Part shown: in pieces, positions 22,367 through 34,389 of the stretch | Position numbering within the stretch: position 1 is the stretch's first letter | How the letters are laid out: the number at the start of each line of letters is the position of its first letter | Origin: Antitrichia curtipendula | Lineage: Eukaryota > Streptophyta > Bryopsida > Hypnales > Leucodontaceae | Length of the DNA: 64,000 nt | Assembly: GCA_951230915.1 (NCBI GenBank) | Contig: OX579635.1 | Location: 18,352,001-18,416,000, forward strand | Direction of reading: 5' to 3' | The notes under the pieces: model-generated | Database searches by the model: none | The model's input: only the letters and a program-made list of their open reading frames with translations | What the model was told of the DNA's origin: nothing | Made by a program: the position numbers and the translations under genes

Positions 22367-23976
22367 TTAAGTCATCTGCAGTCTTTGAAATGGCAGCCTC
22401 TTTGATCGTTTCAAGAACCGGCAGCGGCAGAAAATGAGGACGAGTGCAACAAGAAGCACGGAACCTACGACGCCTGCCGCAATGATTGCATTGCGTTTTT
22501 GCGAGGATGTGACTCCGACTGCACAAAGAAAGACAGTCAAGCAAATGATTAGGAAAATTCATCAATGAAAACGCTCACTTTGGCAATTCCACAGGCTCTC
22601 TACAACAGAAGAATGTCATGAAAATTTTGGCACCCAAGACTCTTAAACCCCTATTTTCACTGTTGCACAACCTTTGGAGAATTTTGGTTTTGCATAAAGT
22701 TTACTCTTTTCTCTATGACTATTTTCATTTATCAATAGTTCATGTTGCCAACCTAATCGATGAATAGCATGGAGTTGACAGTGAGGATAAGAAAACGTAC
22801 TTGGGGCAGGAGCAGGAGCGAATATAAGAACTGGAGCTGGACCGGGAGCAGCCACTGCAAAATGTGCAAATGCAATGAAATAAGCAGATTGCAGCAGAAA
22901 TGCAATCTTTACCAATTCGTTAATTGCAACTGAGCAGTAATAATACTCTCACTATTCTCAAACCCTAGATTCCGAGAATTAGGAGGAGACACAGTTGATT
23001 CAGCAAACTCGTTAGATTCCAAACTTTATCCCTGTTTGCTCGTACGTCATCCCTATTCTTTTGACGGAAGGAATGGAGGGTCAGGTAGCAAGTTCTAATG
23101 CATTCTTCTCGCAAATTTCATCATCTCACAATCTTCACCGCAACCCTTGATAAATTGGATTTCAGAAAGTCCGCAGGAATCAACTATGACTCCCCCTAAT
23201 AACTTTGGATAGCATGCAGCGATGGTGTAGGATTCGACATCACAAAACAAGCCTTTGGATTCTGTTGGGGCACATCTTTTCCAACACTCAAGCTAAAGCT
23301 TGCGAACATCTCAAATCTGAACAGGGAAGTCGAATCTGAACAGGGAAGTCCGATCCTTACCTGGGGTTCGGGTTGGCGCTTGCGCGGGGGGAGTAACAGG
23401 TGAAGTCGTAGGAGGTAATGGCGCTTGCGCGGGGGGAGTAACAGGGGGAGTAACCGGGGGAGTAACCGGGGGAGTAACCGGGGGAGTAACCGGGGGAGTA
23501 ACAGGGGGAGTAACAGGTGGAGTCGCAGTAGATCTTGGCGCTTGCACCGGGGGATTAGTTTGAAGAAGACTTCGACGTCCACCGAATGCCACCACTGGAA
23601 GCATTGCAACATGTCAGAATCTTCACCGCGAATTGTAACAGCGTGTCTGTTCGAATTTCCCTGTGACTCGTCATGCTAGAAAACAGTGCAGAAACAATGA
23701 TGTTCCACCGACAATCATATGGTTCCGAATTGAAACCAACAGGACTGGACCAAAATTCACGAACAAAAGAATTCTAGACTGCTGACCTCTCTTGTGGACA
23801 GCCACGGATAACCCGAAAATCTCGTCAAGATTGATGTGCACAAAGGATCTGGAGTTTCGAGGGTAGTAATACATACCATCAGGGTGGAGAGCAGTTGCTG
23901 CCGCCGGGGAGACGAAGAAGAGGGAAGGGACTAGCAGAAGAAGGGACACCAACGCCAAGCATCTAGGTCGCCCCAT
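22367..23976 (-). CDS. Secreted proline-rich, AGP-like single-pass membrane protein
   Basis: I join four exons on the minus strand: 23976-23877, 23594-23361, 22854-22801 and 22518-22367. All three introns have GT..AG ends and are in phase 1, and together they give 179 residues with one stop. Residues 1-29 form a signal peptide (LALVSLLLLVPSLFF, cleavage near AAAT). Exon 2 gives GGRRSLLQ, then about eight TPPV repeats encoded by a 12-bp tandem repeat, then AQAP-rich sequence. Exon 3 encodes APGPAP and APAPAP runs as in arabinogalactan proteins. Exon 4 encodes a membrane helix (residues 140-159, AIIAAGVVGSVLLVALVLIF) and a short basic tail (CRCRFLKRSKRL). The prolines are probably hydroxylated and glycosylated in the wall, with the basic tail in the cytoplasm. 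No kinase domain follows. It is convergent with the GH71 gene. Family membership beyond a hydroxyproline-rich glycoprotein is unknown. Confidence 0.75.
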
Positions 23977-25409
23977 GGCCTCCCACCTTTCAATCTCTAA
24001 TACCCTCTCAAAACCTTCACAAACCCTGCAACTTCGTGTCTGCGGCCCTTATTCTCGGAATTCAGCTGGCTGATCCACCAATTGTCTCAATCGTAAATGA
24101 GCGCCCAGCTTGTAATCCTCGGCCCAGCAACAGAGCCGCTACAAATTGAAACACTAACTGAGGATCTTATCAAGACTGCGGAGTCTCCGATTCGAGACTC
24201 TCACAATTTCTTCCGGCGCATCAGTTGCAGGTACTTTGAGCGGACGTCGTACTACGGGCGCTGTACCATATCAGTACCAGTTGGGTCAAGGTTGCGTAGT
24301 GTCGCTCCCTTCGGCCTAAATCTGGGCGATGAATGATGCCCTGTCTAGCTTGCGAGGAACCTTACCGCACGAAAAATCGAAAGCACCAAGCGGGCTGCAA
24401 CTAGATCTGTTTCCACAAACGAGTTCGATGTTAGACGACGCTCCAATATGCAAATGCTCTTGCAGATCGAACTGTGAGGGTTTTCAGGAGATCCCGCTAG
24501 CTAATAATAATAATACATGAACCAGCGCAAACACAAAAACGAGTAAGTTAGTGCTCCTCAGAAGAAAGAGCTCTTGCAAGCGAAGCCCGACCATTGGATC
24601 AAACACCGCGTCTCGGTCGCTCCTGCAACAACTGAAGTCCACTGTCCAAGCCAGCCAAGCCAAGCGGCGCAAAGGGGGGTCCAGTTGCAGACTCAGTCGG
24701 ATTTGACCCATTTCACACGCGCACGTTGGCAGGGCTCCTGTAGATAACGATTTCTTTTCGAGTTTCTGCACCTGTCTTTTAGGCTCCCGCCTTGCTCGAA
24801 GCTCGGGACTGCTCTTCAGATTATCCGACTGTCACAGCGGTAATTTAAGAATTTCTCGAAAGTGGCCAGTGTTACGGGTCTACTCTGGAAGGGTGAGCGG
24901 AATTTTTATTTTATTTTTCTCTCCCAGGCTTGCCATGGATGTACATATCAATCTGCCCCCTATTTTAATCCGTCAGTTTTGTATTTCGTGATCTCTAATT
25001 CGGAGTTTAGGTTCAAAATTTTAAAGATTATTTTATTATGATCCTTTGTAAATAGTTTGCAAACCTCGTGGAGATTCTTGGCAGAGGCGATCAATCACCG
25101 GCAATCATCCCTGTGAGTTGATTCTGAATATTCTAGCCTGGACCAGTTCGTGGGGAAGGAAGTCAGCAAACAGGAGCGTCGTGCCGGTTGCTGAAGCACG
25201 GATCTCGCCATGAAATGCGTCGTAACCATAAGTGAGTGGGGGACTGCGAAAGTGCGAAGGAAAAGCGGGGAATAGTCAACACGCCGAAGCTCCACCAGTC
25301 CGTCGCTGCAACTGACTGCAAGTGCAAACTAAGTATTCTCCATTTTCTGGGCCAGTCGGCAAGTAGATGCGGGAAGTTGGGAATTTTTTTACTATTATTA
25401 ATTATTGTA
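23977..25409. other. Upstream region of the proline-rich gene, no further gene seen
   Basis: It includes the promoter of the minus-strand gene. Plus-strand open frames at 24097-24336 and 24329-24520 have normal-looking composition but no recognised domain or splice partner. Confidence 0.35.
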
Positions 25410-25500
25410 TTTTTTTTTGACACAAATGAAGCGGAATTTCATTGGAAAGGGAGAAAAGACATACCGGCCAGCCACAGGTGGCCTGGCCGGGAGAGAAACT
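25410..25500 (-). mobile_element. LINE 3' tail, 5'-truncated
   Basis: Read on the minus strand, the segment ends in CAATGAAATTCCGCTTCATT followed by GTGTC and a run of A. This is the typical end of plant LINE elements. Two relatives lie at 57750-57850 and 57991-58040. No reverse transcriptase is present. Confidence 0.45.
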
Positions 25501-25591
25501 TTTTATTATCAATCATTCACCAATTGTTTGGGGGAAGCGAACGACGAAACTGGAAAGGACGGAACTGTCACGGTGATGGAAGGTAGAATTA

Positions 25592-25895
25592 AGGTAGAAG
25601 GCTGTCAAAGCAACCTTTTAAGAGCTGATTGCATTTTCAGGGAAGCTAAACTCCTTGAAACAATTTTCAGTAAATTTTACTAGGAAGATAAACAAAATTC
25701 GCATCTAATCCAAGTCGTTTCATATTTTTGGAATCTTTGTGGAATTAGTTACAAATTTTTGAAGTTGAAATGCAGTGGTTTCTAAAAGCGACCCTTTCCT
25801 GAAATGTACAATGTTGATATATTGAAGAAAGTAAAATGTAACCTCTCGGTTAGAGGTCGCTTTTAGAGCCAGGTCGCTTTTAGAGACACCTACCT
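25592..25895. mobile_element. TA-flanked MITE, AGGTAG termini
   Basis: The ends AGGTAGAAGGC and ACACCTACCT are flanked by TA. GCGACC-type words lie inside both ends. It is a diverged copy of the element at 50671-50984, sharing words such as AAACAATTTTCAGTAAATTT. Confidence 0.65.
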
Positions 25896-26042
25896 TAGGG
25901 CCTGTTTGCACCCTAAAACTTTGGGTTGGAGCCCAAAGAAATGGAGTGTTTTGATTGGGTCTTTGCCTTGGGTCCATGACTATCTTCCAAGCCAAACACT
26001 CCATTTCTTTGGACTCCAGCCCAAAGTTTTTGGGTGTAAACA

Positions 26043-26320
26043 AGCTATTTCACTTCAACATCTGAAATGATTTTTATAATATAGGAGTGTGAAAGTTATT
26101 TTCAACTCTATAGTTTATTTCTTTACTTCAAAAACTGGTAACTAATTATAATTAACAAATAAAAATATCAATAATTCAAGACATAGACTTTCAAAGTAGG
26201 AAAATCTACTCGTATTTTCTTTCTTTCTTTTGTTTAAGTTTTAGGACATAATATAGGGGGTCTAAAATTTGAACACATGTAATTTCTAATGGACACTCTA
26301 AGGGACCTCCCCGGGACTCT
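26043..26320. mobile_element. Left-truncated copy of the MITE at 4672-5238
   Basis: It matches 4985-5238 closely and ends TCTAAGGGACCTCCCCGGGA. The left terminus is absent. Confidence 0.7.
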
Positions 26321-28026
26321 AAATGATGATTTATTTATTTTAATTTGAATAATTGAGTTGAGATTCTTAGAAAAGAAATGAAATAAAAAAAATTGATTTT
26401 CAACCTTAAAAATTTGTTAATTACAATTAGAAGAAACAAAGTTTGTCTAAAGGGACAACTATAATTATAGAAAAAAATATGATATACTACAATGGAGCCA
26501 ATATTTGGTAAATAATTTGATCAATAGGGATTCATTCTTGGATTGCAAGAGCATCTTAATGAGTAATTGAGTAGCAACTTTGACTACTAATCATATTTGA
26601 AAGGATTGTGTTTTTTAGTGTGTAGGCATAGTGAGGAGACTATACAAAAGTTATTTTTACTTTTTGATAAAAAAAATATACTTAGTGTAGTCTTTGAATT
26701 GTAGGATATTTGAATTTTTTTTAAAGTTGTACAAATGTTAGAGAATTTAAACAAGAATCTATAAACATTTAGAAAGATGAAAATATCAAGGTTATGTTTT
26801 CTTGGGACCTATTTGCAATCATTTGTTGTTCTAAATCTCAACATCTAGTCCTTAAAGGATTGATATGCTAAACTTCTAAGGTGAAAAAAGATAATATTTC
26901 CTTAGCAATTGAAGTTGTACTCCACAATTGTACTTTCATACTAATTATAGAATATAGCATCATAGTTTAATTGTGTTTTGTTATTCTCAATAAAAAATCT
27001 CAACAAACAAACTCCATAATGCTAAAGAAGGACAAGATATGGGATATAACTGTACTATTTTTGTCTAATGTTTTATTAACTACTACTTCTTAAGTAATGG
27101 GTTCTATTGAATTTATAAAAAGATAGTAGATGATGGATAAGCTAAATTGGACTTAGTAGCCTAATTCAATTTATTTATTATTTCATATATTAAGGATTGT
27201 TAGAACTCCCTCACATGGTCAATGTTTTAAGAAGATGTTACAAATTTGTTTCTATGTCTATATAATGATATATTTCATTTTTACATCCATAGCAAAAAAA
27301 ATTGTTTTAATGTATGACAATGAAAGTATAGCTTAGTATTTAATTCCAAAATAGACCAAGCTACAACACTGTCTTTAGATATGGATAATATTTTAGCAAA
27401 AAATGTGCGTAAATTTTAAGAAAAAATTATCAAATTTATAGTTTAAAAATTAAAAAATAACTTTGTTTATAATCTACAATTTTTGATGATTGTTACTCAT
27501 AATCATCTTGGAACTCATCTTTTCAAGGTTAAACTACATCCAAAGGCCATTTGTTAGTATGAATTCTCTTCTCTTATATTGCCCTTGCAGGTGCCCTTAT
27601 TGTGAATGTTCCTCAAGTGTAAATTGGAAGATATATGATCTTAACCCTACAACGTCACTATAGACAATAAATGTCTAATGGATGGCAAAATTGCATATGA
27701 TCTTCTTTGAAATTTTTGTGTGAAAAGAGAATGTCTTGTACATAGTAATTTGATCTCCAATGAGTGTTTTCAGGATTTTTTAAGCAAATGATTTATATGA
27801 TACACACAAGGATGATTTCTAAGGTGACTGACATGACATTCTAGGGTTAACAATAAGTTGAATGACTTCATATGATTCCACCACTTGTATCCACTAAGAG
27901 TGATTGGTTTAATCTTTTATAGGAATTTCCAAAAGCAATATAATTTCTTTTGGGTGAGTATATGGCCATATATTTTTCCTTTCACAATGGATGAAATCAC
28001 TACTAAATGGCTACAAAACTCTTCTA
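26321..28026. other. AT-rich spacer, nothing recognised
   Basis: Very AT-rich. No open frame of note, no clear termini and no tandem repeat. Confidence 0.5.
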
Positions 28027-28917
28027 TAATAACTACACCTAAAATAGACCACTCCTAAAAATTGACCCCTATTTTTCAAGGGAAACTAAATAGGGAGTAT
28101 ACCCCAAATGGTCTGCATTACAACATCTCAAACTTGGGGGCTGCATACTTGTGTACGATGATTGTACTGATTCCATGGTTTCATACCTATGTACCATAAT
28201 TGTACATATTACGTGTATTTGGACGCACTGAATCAATGCAAAAACAATGAATATCAATAATGTATGATTCTTATACTATTATCAGTATAGTTTAGGTGCA
28301 TTTTGGATATCACATTTATATAATTAAAGTACATCAATCATACGCTTTTGAAAAACTTTTTAACGACATTGATTCAGTGCGTCTAAATACACGTAATATG
28401 TACAATTATAGTACGCAGGTATGAAGCTACGTAATCAGTATGATATTTGTTAAAAAATCATCCTTCCTTAAGTTTGAGATGAAAGACAAACGTAAGGTGG
28501 AGTTGGTGGCAATTTTGGCTAGTACTTTAATGGCCATCAAGGATTGAGGGTTATTTTACTACTCCATTTATAGTACTATGGAAGTGGCAACCTTACAACC
28601 TTAGTTTGGAGTACACTTTCACATCTTCACTTTCACTTTGTTGTCTTAACTTCTTCTCTATGATGTGTTTTGATACTACTAGTGTAATTTCTTCATATGC
28701 ATCAAGTACATTTTGGCATCACCTACATGACACTTTTCACATCCTACACCTCGCATCTTTATAAATTTGTAACTAATTCACAATGCATCCAAAAATTATG
28801 GAACCACTTACATTTTGATTTACAACCCTTCACCAATGTCCAAAAATTGTTGTTCATTTTCTAGAGCATACTGGTTTGCCACAAAGCTCATTCATGCCAT
28901 TTTAGGTGTAGTTGCCT
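28027..28917. mobile_element. TA-type MITE with a nested foldback
   Basis: The left end ATAACTACACCTAAAAT and the right end ATTTTAGGTGTAGTTGCCT resemble the MITE at 12487. Inside, 28122-28482 is a second inverted-repeat element whose ends are CATCTCAAACTT and AAGTTTGAGATG. Its arms of about 65 bp (28172-28238 and 28372-28435) share TACACGTAATATGTACAATT-like sequence. Confidence 0.6.
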
Positions 28918-31807
28918 TGCAAAAATCACTCCATTTGGGATGTATGTATGTACATTTGGACAGATACATGAACTTAGGGTTAATTTACCTTGTCTCATCA
29001 AGATTATGCGCTTTTGTGCTAACATCCATATTTGTCTATCTCATAATTTTTTCTTAACAGAAGACTTTGTCCAGAAGCTTCATAACAACCTTATAGTAGG
29101 GGTAGTGACCCCCCCTCCTAGAAGAAGACAATTCTTGGAGATTGGATGCTTGCCATGCTATAAGTAGTTTTCAATGGTTTCCAGATCTCTCAACCTCTAA
29201 GGTTGCGGAAGTGACATTTTTCTACTCTAGGGGTGAAGAAACGGATTGGAGAACGGTTTTCTTTGACAAATTTTCACTCTTGCTTATGTCACTTTCACCT
29301 TGCTTGACACATGTCCTTTTTCTCACCCCCGAGTGCACTCTTTTTTCTACGCTCTCTGTGCCACCTATGTTCCGCACCACTTGCACGCATTCATGATAGT
29401 GAATTAGTCTCAACCAACGCTTTTTGGGGGGGGCGAAATTTTGCCAATTCTGACAAAATGGAACAAGTCATTTGTTGTTCCTCCAAATTTCATGTGTTGT
29501 CCCTACCAGGAACACAAGTTCTACAGGAAAAAAAATCCACTGGCCTCAACACCTAAGAAAACCATGGTGCTCATGTTAAGAAGGGATGTCACAATGCCTT
29601 CTTGCTCAACAGCTTCCCATTGGCTCTGCTTTTCTCTCACCACGCTCCTATTCTGCGAGAAAATTTGCTTCTCGGAGGAGCTGTGACTACCCCCTACTAG
29701 TAGGAATGGCATGGGGATGATGACCTCCAGAAACACGGGAGGAATCGCCAGTCACATGGCATTTTGTGTCACCCGACACAACGTAACTTAAGCTTATCTT
29801 ATATCATATCAATCTTTGGAAGAGGAAGAATTTTCGATGTGGGGTCGGTTGTGTGCGTACTACACATTGATCAATCCGTTTTCAACCTTTTTGTTTGATG
29901 TTTTACAGGTGCAGCTTCACAATTGGGAGCTCGTGCAGATCGAATTTTGAAAAAGACCGTGATGTAAGGTAAGGAAGGTAAAGCAATTGCCTGCCTGGTG
30001 CAAGTTGGATTTTCCCATTTGATGTCGTACCTCGTGCCTGTGACTTCGGAGAGAGTGGATCGGAGGGGGGAATTCAGTGGTTTTGAAAGACGTGCCAGTC
30101 TTCCAAAGGCAGTGATCCTCATCTGCCATTCTTTAGTCGTTGATTGCGGTCCAAGCCAGAGGGGAAATCAATGGCAGAGATGGTATTTCTGCAATTCTTT
30201 TTTAGTTGGGAGATAGATCTCTTCTTAAAGCTGGAGACCGTGTCTTCTGCAGCAATTGCGACTTGGGAGGACGATGCTGGACAAGTTGTCAACCCCGGAG
30301 CTAGAGTTTAGCCAACATCGCCCGCACTATAGCTAACTTTATGTGAGTTATTGGAAACCAAGGGTACAGGATTTAGGGTTTGATTTAGAGTTGCTCTATT
30401 CCGACAAGTGCCGGTTTGCACTCTTCGATCGATAAGAGTTTTGGTTTCGTAATGTTCCTCGAATCGAGAGTTGCACAATATGTCTTACTCGACTGCAATT
30501 ATGTAGAGATTTTTAATATTATAAATGCCAGTCACTGTCATTCCAAAGAGTTGTTGCTTTGATGTCACAATGACTAAGGTAGACAAGCCTATTACCACCC
30601 TGATTTGCGATCTGACTATGTTGAAGTCAACTTCAATGGGGTCACCTATTTTTCAAAGGTGTATGCATGTTTCACAAATCAAACCCAAGTGGAATTATAA
30701 TTTTCTGATGAAAATTGAAATTTCTATGAATTGTTGAAGTTGACTGCCCTGGCATTACAAATCCGCCCATGGATTAATTTATAAAAGTCAGATCAACAAC
30801 CCATTACCGCCATAGATTGTATCTATGAGTACTTGGATATCCACCAATCAATGATAGACACGTTACCCAAGCTGAAATTAATGAGTTGATTTTGTCAGAA
30901 AAATAGATGGACTTGCATGAGTTTCAGGGTGGTAATGGGGCCAAAAGTAAGATGTCGGAAATAGGAAGCTGACGGAAATAGGTTGGTTTACCTTAAGCTT
31001 AATAAGCTTAAAGCGGAGGAGTAAGGATTTGGAGAGATGTAAAGAGCTGTGCAGAGATGGTACAGGAGCCCTAGAAGGACGCCGCAGGCACTTCAATGTG
31101 TGAAGGATGACTTCACCGGAGATTGTAAGATGGAAAAAAAACTTTTTTTTATCCAATATTTTTTTGAAAGTTGCTTGAGTAGATTTTCAATGAATAGTAT
31201 TGCAAATTCCCTCATTGTGGTATTATTGACTTTTTTAGAAGAAGATAATCATTAATCCACGGATCACCTTTGTAGTGTATTCTGGCCAGGGTGAATTGCT
31301 CTCCTTGTTGCCCCACAGGGGTAAACACTGGAATTTTTTATTTACAACGTACAATAATGCTTTTAAATTCTGAATTCATATTTGCAATCAGAGGCCCAAA
31401 ATTAGGTAGGATAGTTGAAGAATTGTTAATAAACGCAGCACAAAATAGGGGGTAATTTTTTTAAATTATCTTTTGGTTGGGGCAACAAGGGGGTCAATTC
31501 TCCTTGCCTGTGTAGGCCATTTCTTGCTATTTATTATTGATGTGAATTTTAGCCATAGAAATGATAATTTTGGAATTTGTGTTCAACTAATGAAACAAAG
31601 CTTATCAAGTGCAATTTTTTTATCCCAATTGGAAATTTTGGAAATTTCAATATTTTTTAGCAATGTGAACTTTGAACCTATAACCATGGTTTGTTGATTT
31701 TTTATTTTAGAGTGATAGAATAACTTTGAATTATTCTAGTAGTCTAAGTGCAATTTACAAGGACGTGTACCTCTGGGATTGAATGGATTAGTCCAATATA
31801 GAGTAAG
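28918..31807. other. Intergenic with a GC-richer block, no gene recognised
   Basis: From about 29220 to 30340 the composition is more gene-like, with several overlapping open frames on both strands (for example 29998-30216 plus and 29871-30122 minus). None has a recognised domain or a convincing splice chain. It may be a decayed gene or a non-coding transcript. Confidence 0.35.
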
Positions 31808-33062
31808 TTAACTCCAAAAATTGATTCTATGTTTTGTTTAGTTTCACTCTATGCGCCATAGTTGAAGATGAGTTAATAAAATCCAAATAAGCAAACAAAA
31901 ATGTTCCAGTGTTCTACATACACTACTAACAATCCTAAACAAATTTGAAGCAAAAAGCACTACAATTTGGAAATTACTGAACTTCAAAGCTACCCCCCCT
32001 AGGATTAATTGTTTGACCAGTTTTCAAAAATCTCTCAAAAAATTGTTATTGTTTCTTTTTTGAGTCACAATGACCTTAACATTTTGTTGCATGTTGTTGT
32101 ACATCATTGAAGATGTATCCCCATCAATTGGTATTGTAAAAGTTTGACATATGTATGCTTCAAAATTTTAATATAAAAAAGTATAGATAATATTAAAATT
32201 GAATGGAATAGTTGTTAGGTAAATGGTTGCTAAATATAAATTAAAATGATTTATATTAATTGTATAATAGAAAAAATATATCTTCAAATCTATTCAAAGT
32301 GGGTGCAACAACATTTCAAATTGCAAACTAAAATTGCCCACCTCCTCAAATGTACACTATGTACACATGTTGCTTTTTCATAGCCTTCAACAATATACAA
32401 TCAATGTACATTTTAGTAAGTGGTGATCAGTTTAGAACCTTATGCCATTTCAACTTCAAGATTTTATAACTAATTCTACAAAGCTCCAACAAATATGAAA
32501 CAATTTGGGTTAAATGGCAATTCTACTTATCTTCTAAGGAAAATTTACTGAAAATTATTGCAAAAAGCTTTACCTCCACAAAATCCAATTTCAACTCTTA
32601 GGTGGGTGATTTATGAACATGTTACCTAATACATCATCTATAATAGTAAATGATAAGAATCTTTAAATTCCATTCAAATTAATATTATCTATATTTTTTA
32701 TATTTTTATATTTTTTGAAGCATGCATATGTCAAATTTTCACCATAGCAATGGGGGTAGGTCTTCAATGATGTACAACAATATGTAATAAAATGTTGAAG
32801 TCATTGTCACTCTAAAAAGAAGCATTAATAATTTTTTGAGAGATTTTGAAAATCGATAAAACAATTGAGTCTATGGAGGTGGTTAGCTATTAAATTCAAT
32901 AACTTCCAAACCATCATTTCTTTTTTGCTTCAAGATTTTTTTGTAGAATATACACAACACTGAAACATTTTTGTTTGCTTATCTGAATTTTGTTCTCTCA
33001 TTTTCAAAATATGGTGCATGGAGTGAAACTAAACAAAATATAGATTCAATTTTTGGAGTTAA
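31808..33062. mobile_element. TTAA-bounded giant foldback element E10
   Basis: The left arm (31808 to about 32230) and the right arm (about 32640-33062) are inverted copies over some 420 bp. Examples are ATTGATTCTATGTTTTGTTT versus its complement and ATTGTTGTACATCATTGAAG in both senses. The outermost bases are TTAACTCCAAAAATTG and its complement. There is no coding capacity. It may be related to the TTAACCCC family, but the terminus is different. Confidence 0.7.
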
Positions 33063-33798
33063 TGTAGTGACTGTAACCCCTAATTGCTTGAGCAATGATA
33101 TATGGTTGCTCCAAAATTTTAGCTCATTTGTGTGTGGCCGTGTGGGTAGTTAAATTCCTTTGACCATTCTAAAAATTTATTGTGGAGAAGGATAGTATAC
33201 TAAAAATACGATATATATACACTCCTCTTGCAGTTATAATCTCACAACTCCTATACAATTTCACACAACTTCACACTCTAAAATTTACATGCACACTGAT
33301 GAGCAAGCTCTTTAAACATTTATACAATTAGATTTGAAAAAGAAACAATTTGCTTTATGATTGGGATAACTTTAAGTGAATGCTCTTTTTTCATAGGAAA
33401 AGCACACTTGGAAAAGCTTAGGCACTTAGGAATTAAAGACATGTCTTGCTGGAAATAGATGCACGACACCAGAGTCTTACAATGTATTGAATTTGATTTC
33501 TAATTAAAACTTGAAGGTTCTTTTCAACCTCTTCTAACTGTCTTGTAAACAACTTTTAGGTTTGTAACAAATTTTTCTAAGTTTTTATCCGTTGAAGGTA
33601 GTTATTACTTCTTCCATGAGTTTGGTATTTTATAGGCCATTATACGATGCTAAGGGCCTTTTTACATGTATCGGTGGGTGGGAGGAGTCAACAGGGTCGA
33701 AATATAGAAAGCCGACTTTTATGCTCCTTCTACAGTGTTAATACGCTGATATTGGTGGAACTCTCTCTCTTACCACGCTTCCAGAATCACTCTTCCAA

Positions 33799-34325
33799 CT
33801 CCCTATATTGTTAGATTTCAAATATCTTCTTTTGTGTGAGTCTTTTGAACTTGAGATTTGGCACACATATTATCATCATGGAGATGCTTCCATGACAATA
33901 AGTTTCATGCCAAAAAAAGTTTTTTTCAATCCTTGGGAGGGTGGCAAAGTTGGCAGTAGTGAAATTGTCCCTTCCAACTCCCTATGTTGGTAGATTTCAA
34001 ATATCTTTTTTTGTGTAAGTCTTTTGGTTTTGAAATTTGGTACACATATTATCAACATAGACATGATATCATGTAAAAAAGTTCATGGCAAAAAAAAATT
34101 CTCAATCCTTGGGAGGGTGGCAAAGTTGGTAGTAGTGAAAAATTTCTTGCAACTACACATGTTGGTAGACTTTGAATATCTTTTTTTCTGTAAATCTTTT
34201 GGCCATGAAATTTTGCACATATGTTATTAACATAGAGATGAACTTGTATAAGAAAAAATCTAAGGCAAAAAAACAAATTTTCAACCCTCGGGAGGGTGTC
34301 AAAGTTGGCAGCAGTGGAACTTCTT
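33799..34325. repeat. Three tandem copies of a 176-bp repeat
   Basis: GGGAGGGTGGCAAAGTTGG recurs at 33936, 34113 and 34289 (the last with GTGTC). CTCCCTATRTTG, TTTCAAATATCTT and CACATATTAT recur in phase. The copies differ by 10-20 percent by eye. Confidence 0.8.
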
Positions 34326-34389
34326 TCACTGGGAATGCAAAAAATTCGTAAGGTTTCTGTACCCGACTGTACTGTACAGTACTGTAAAG

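Noticed and set aside
29220..30340. GC-richer block as a protein gene
   Set aside because: Open frames overlap on both strands and no consistent splice chain or domain could be built.
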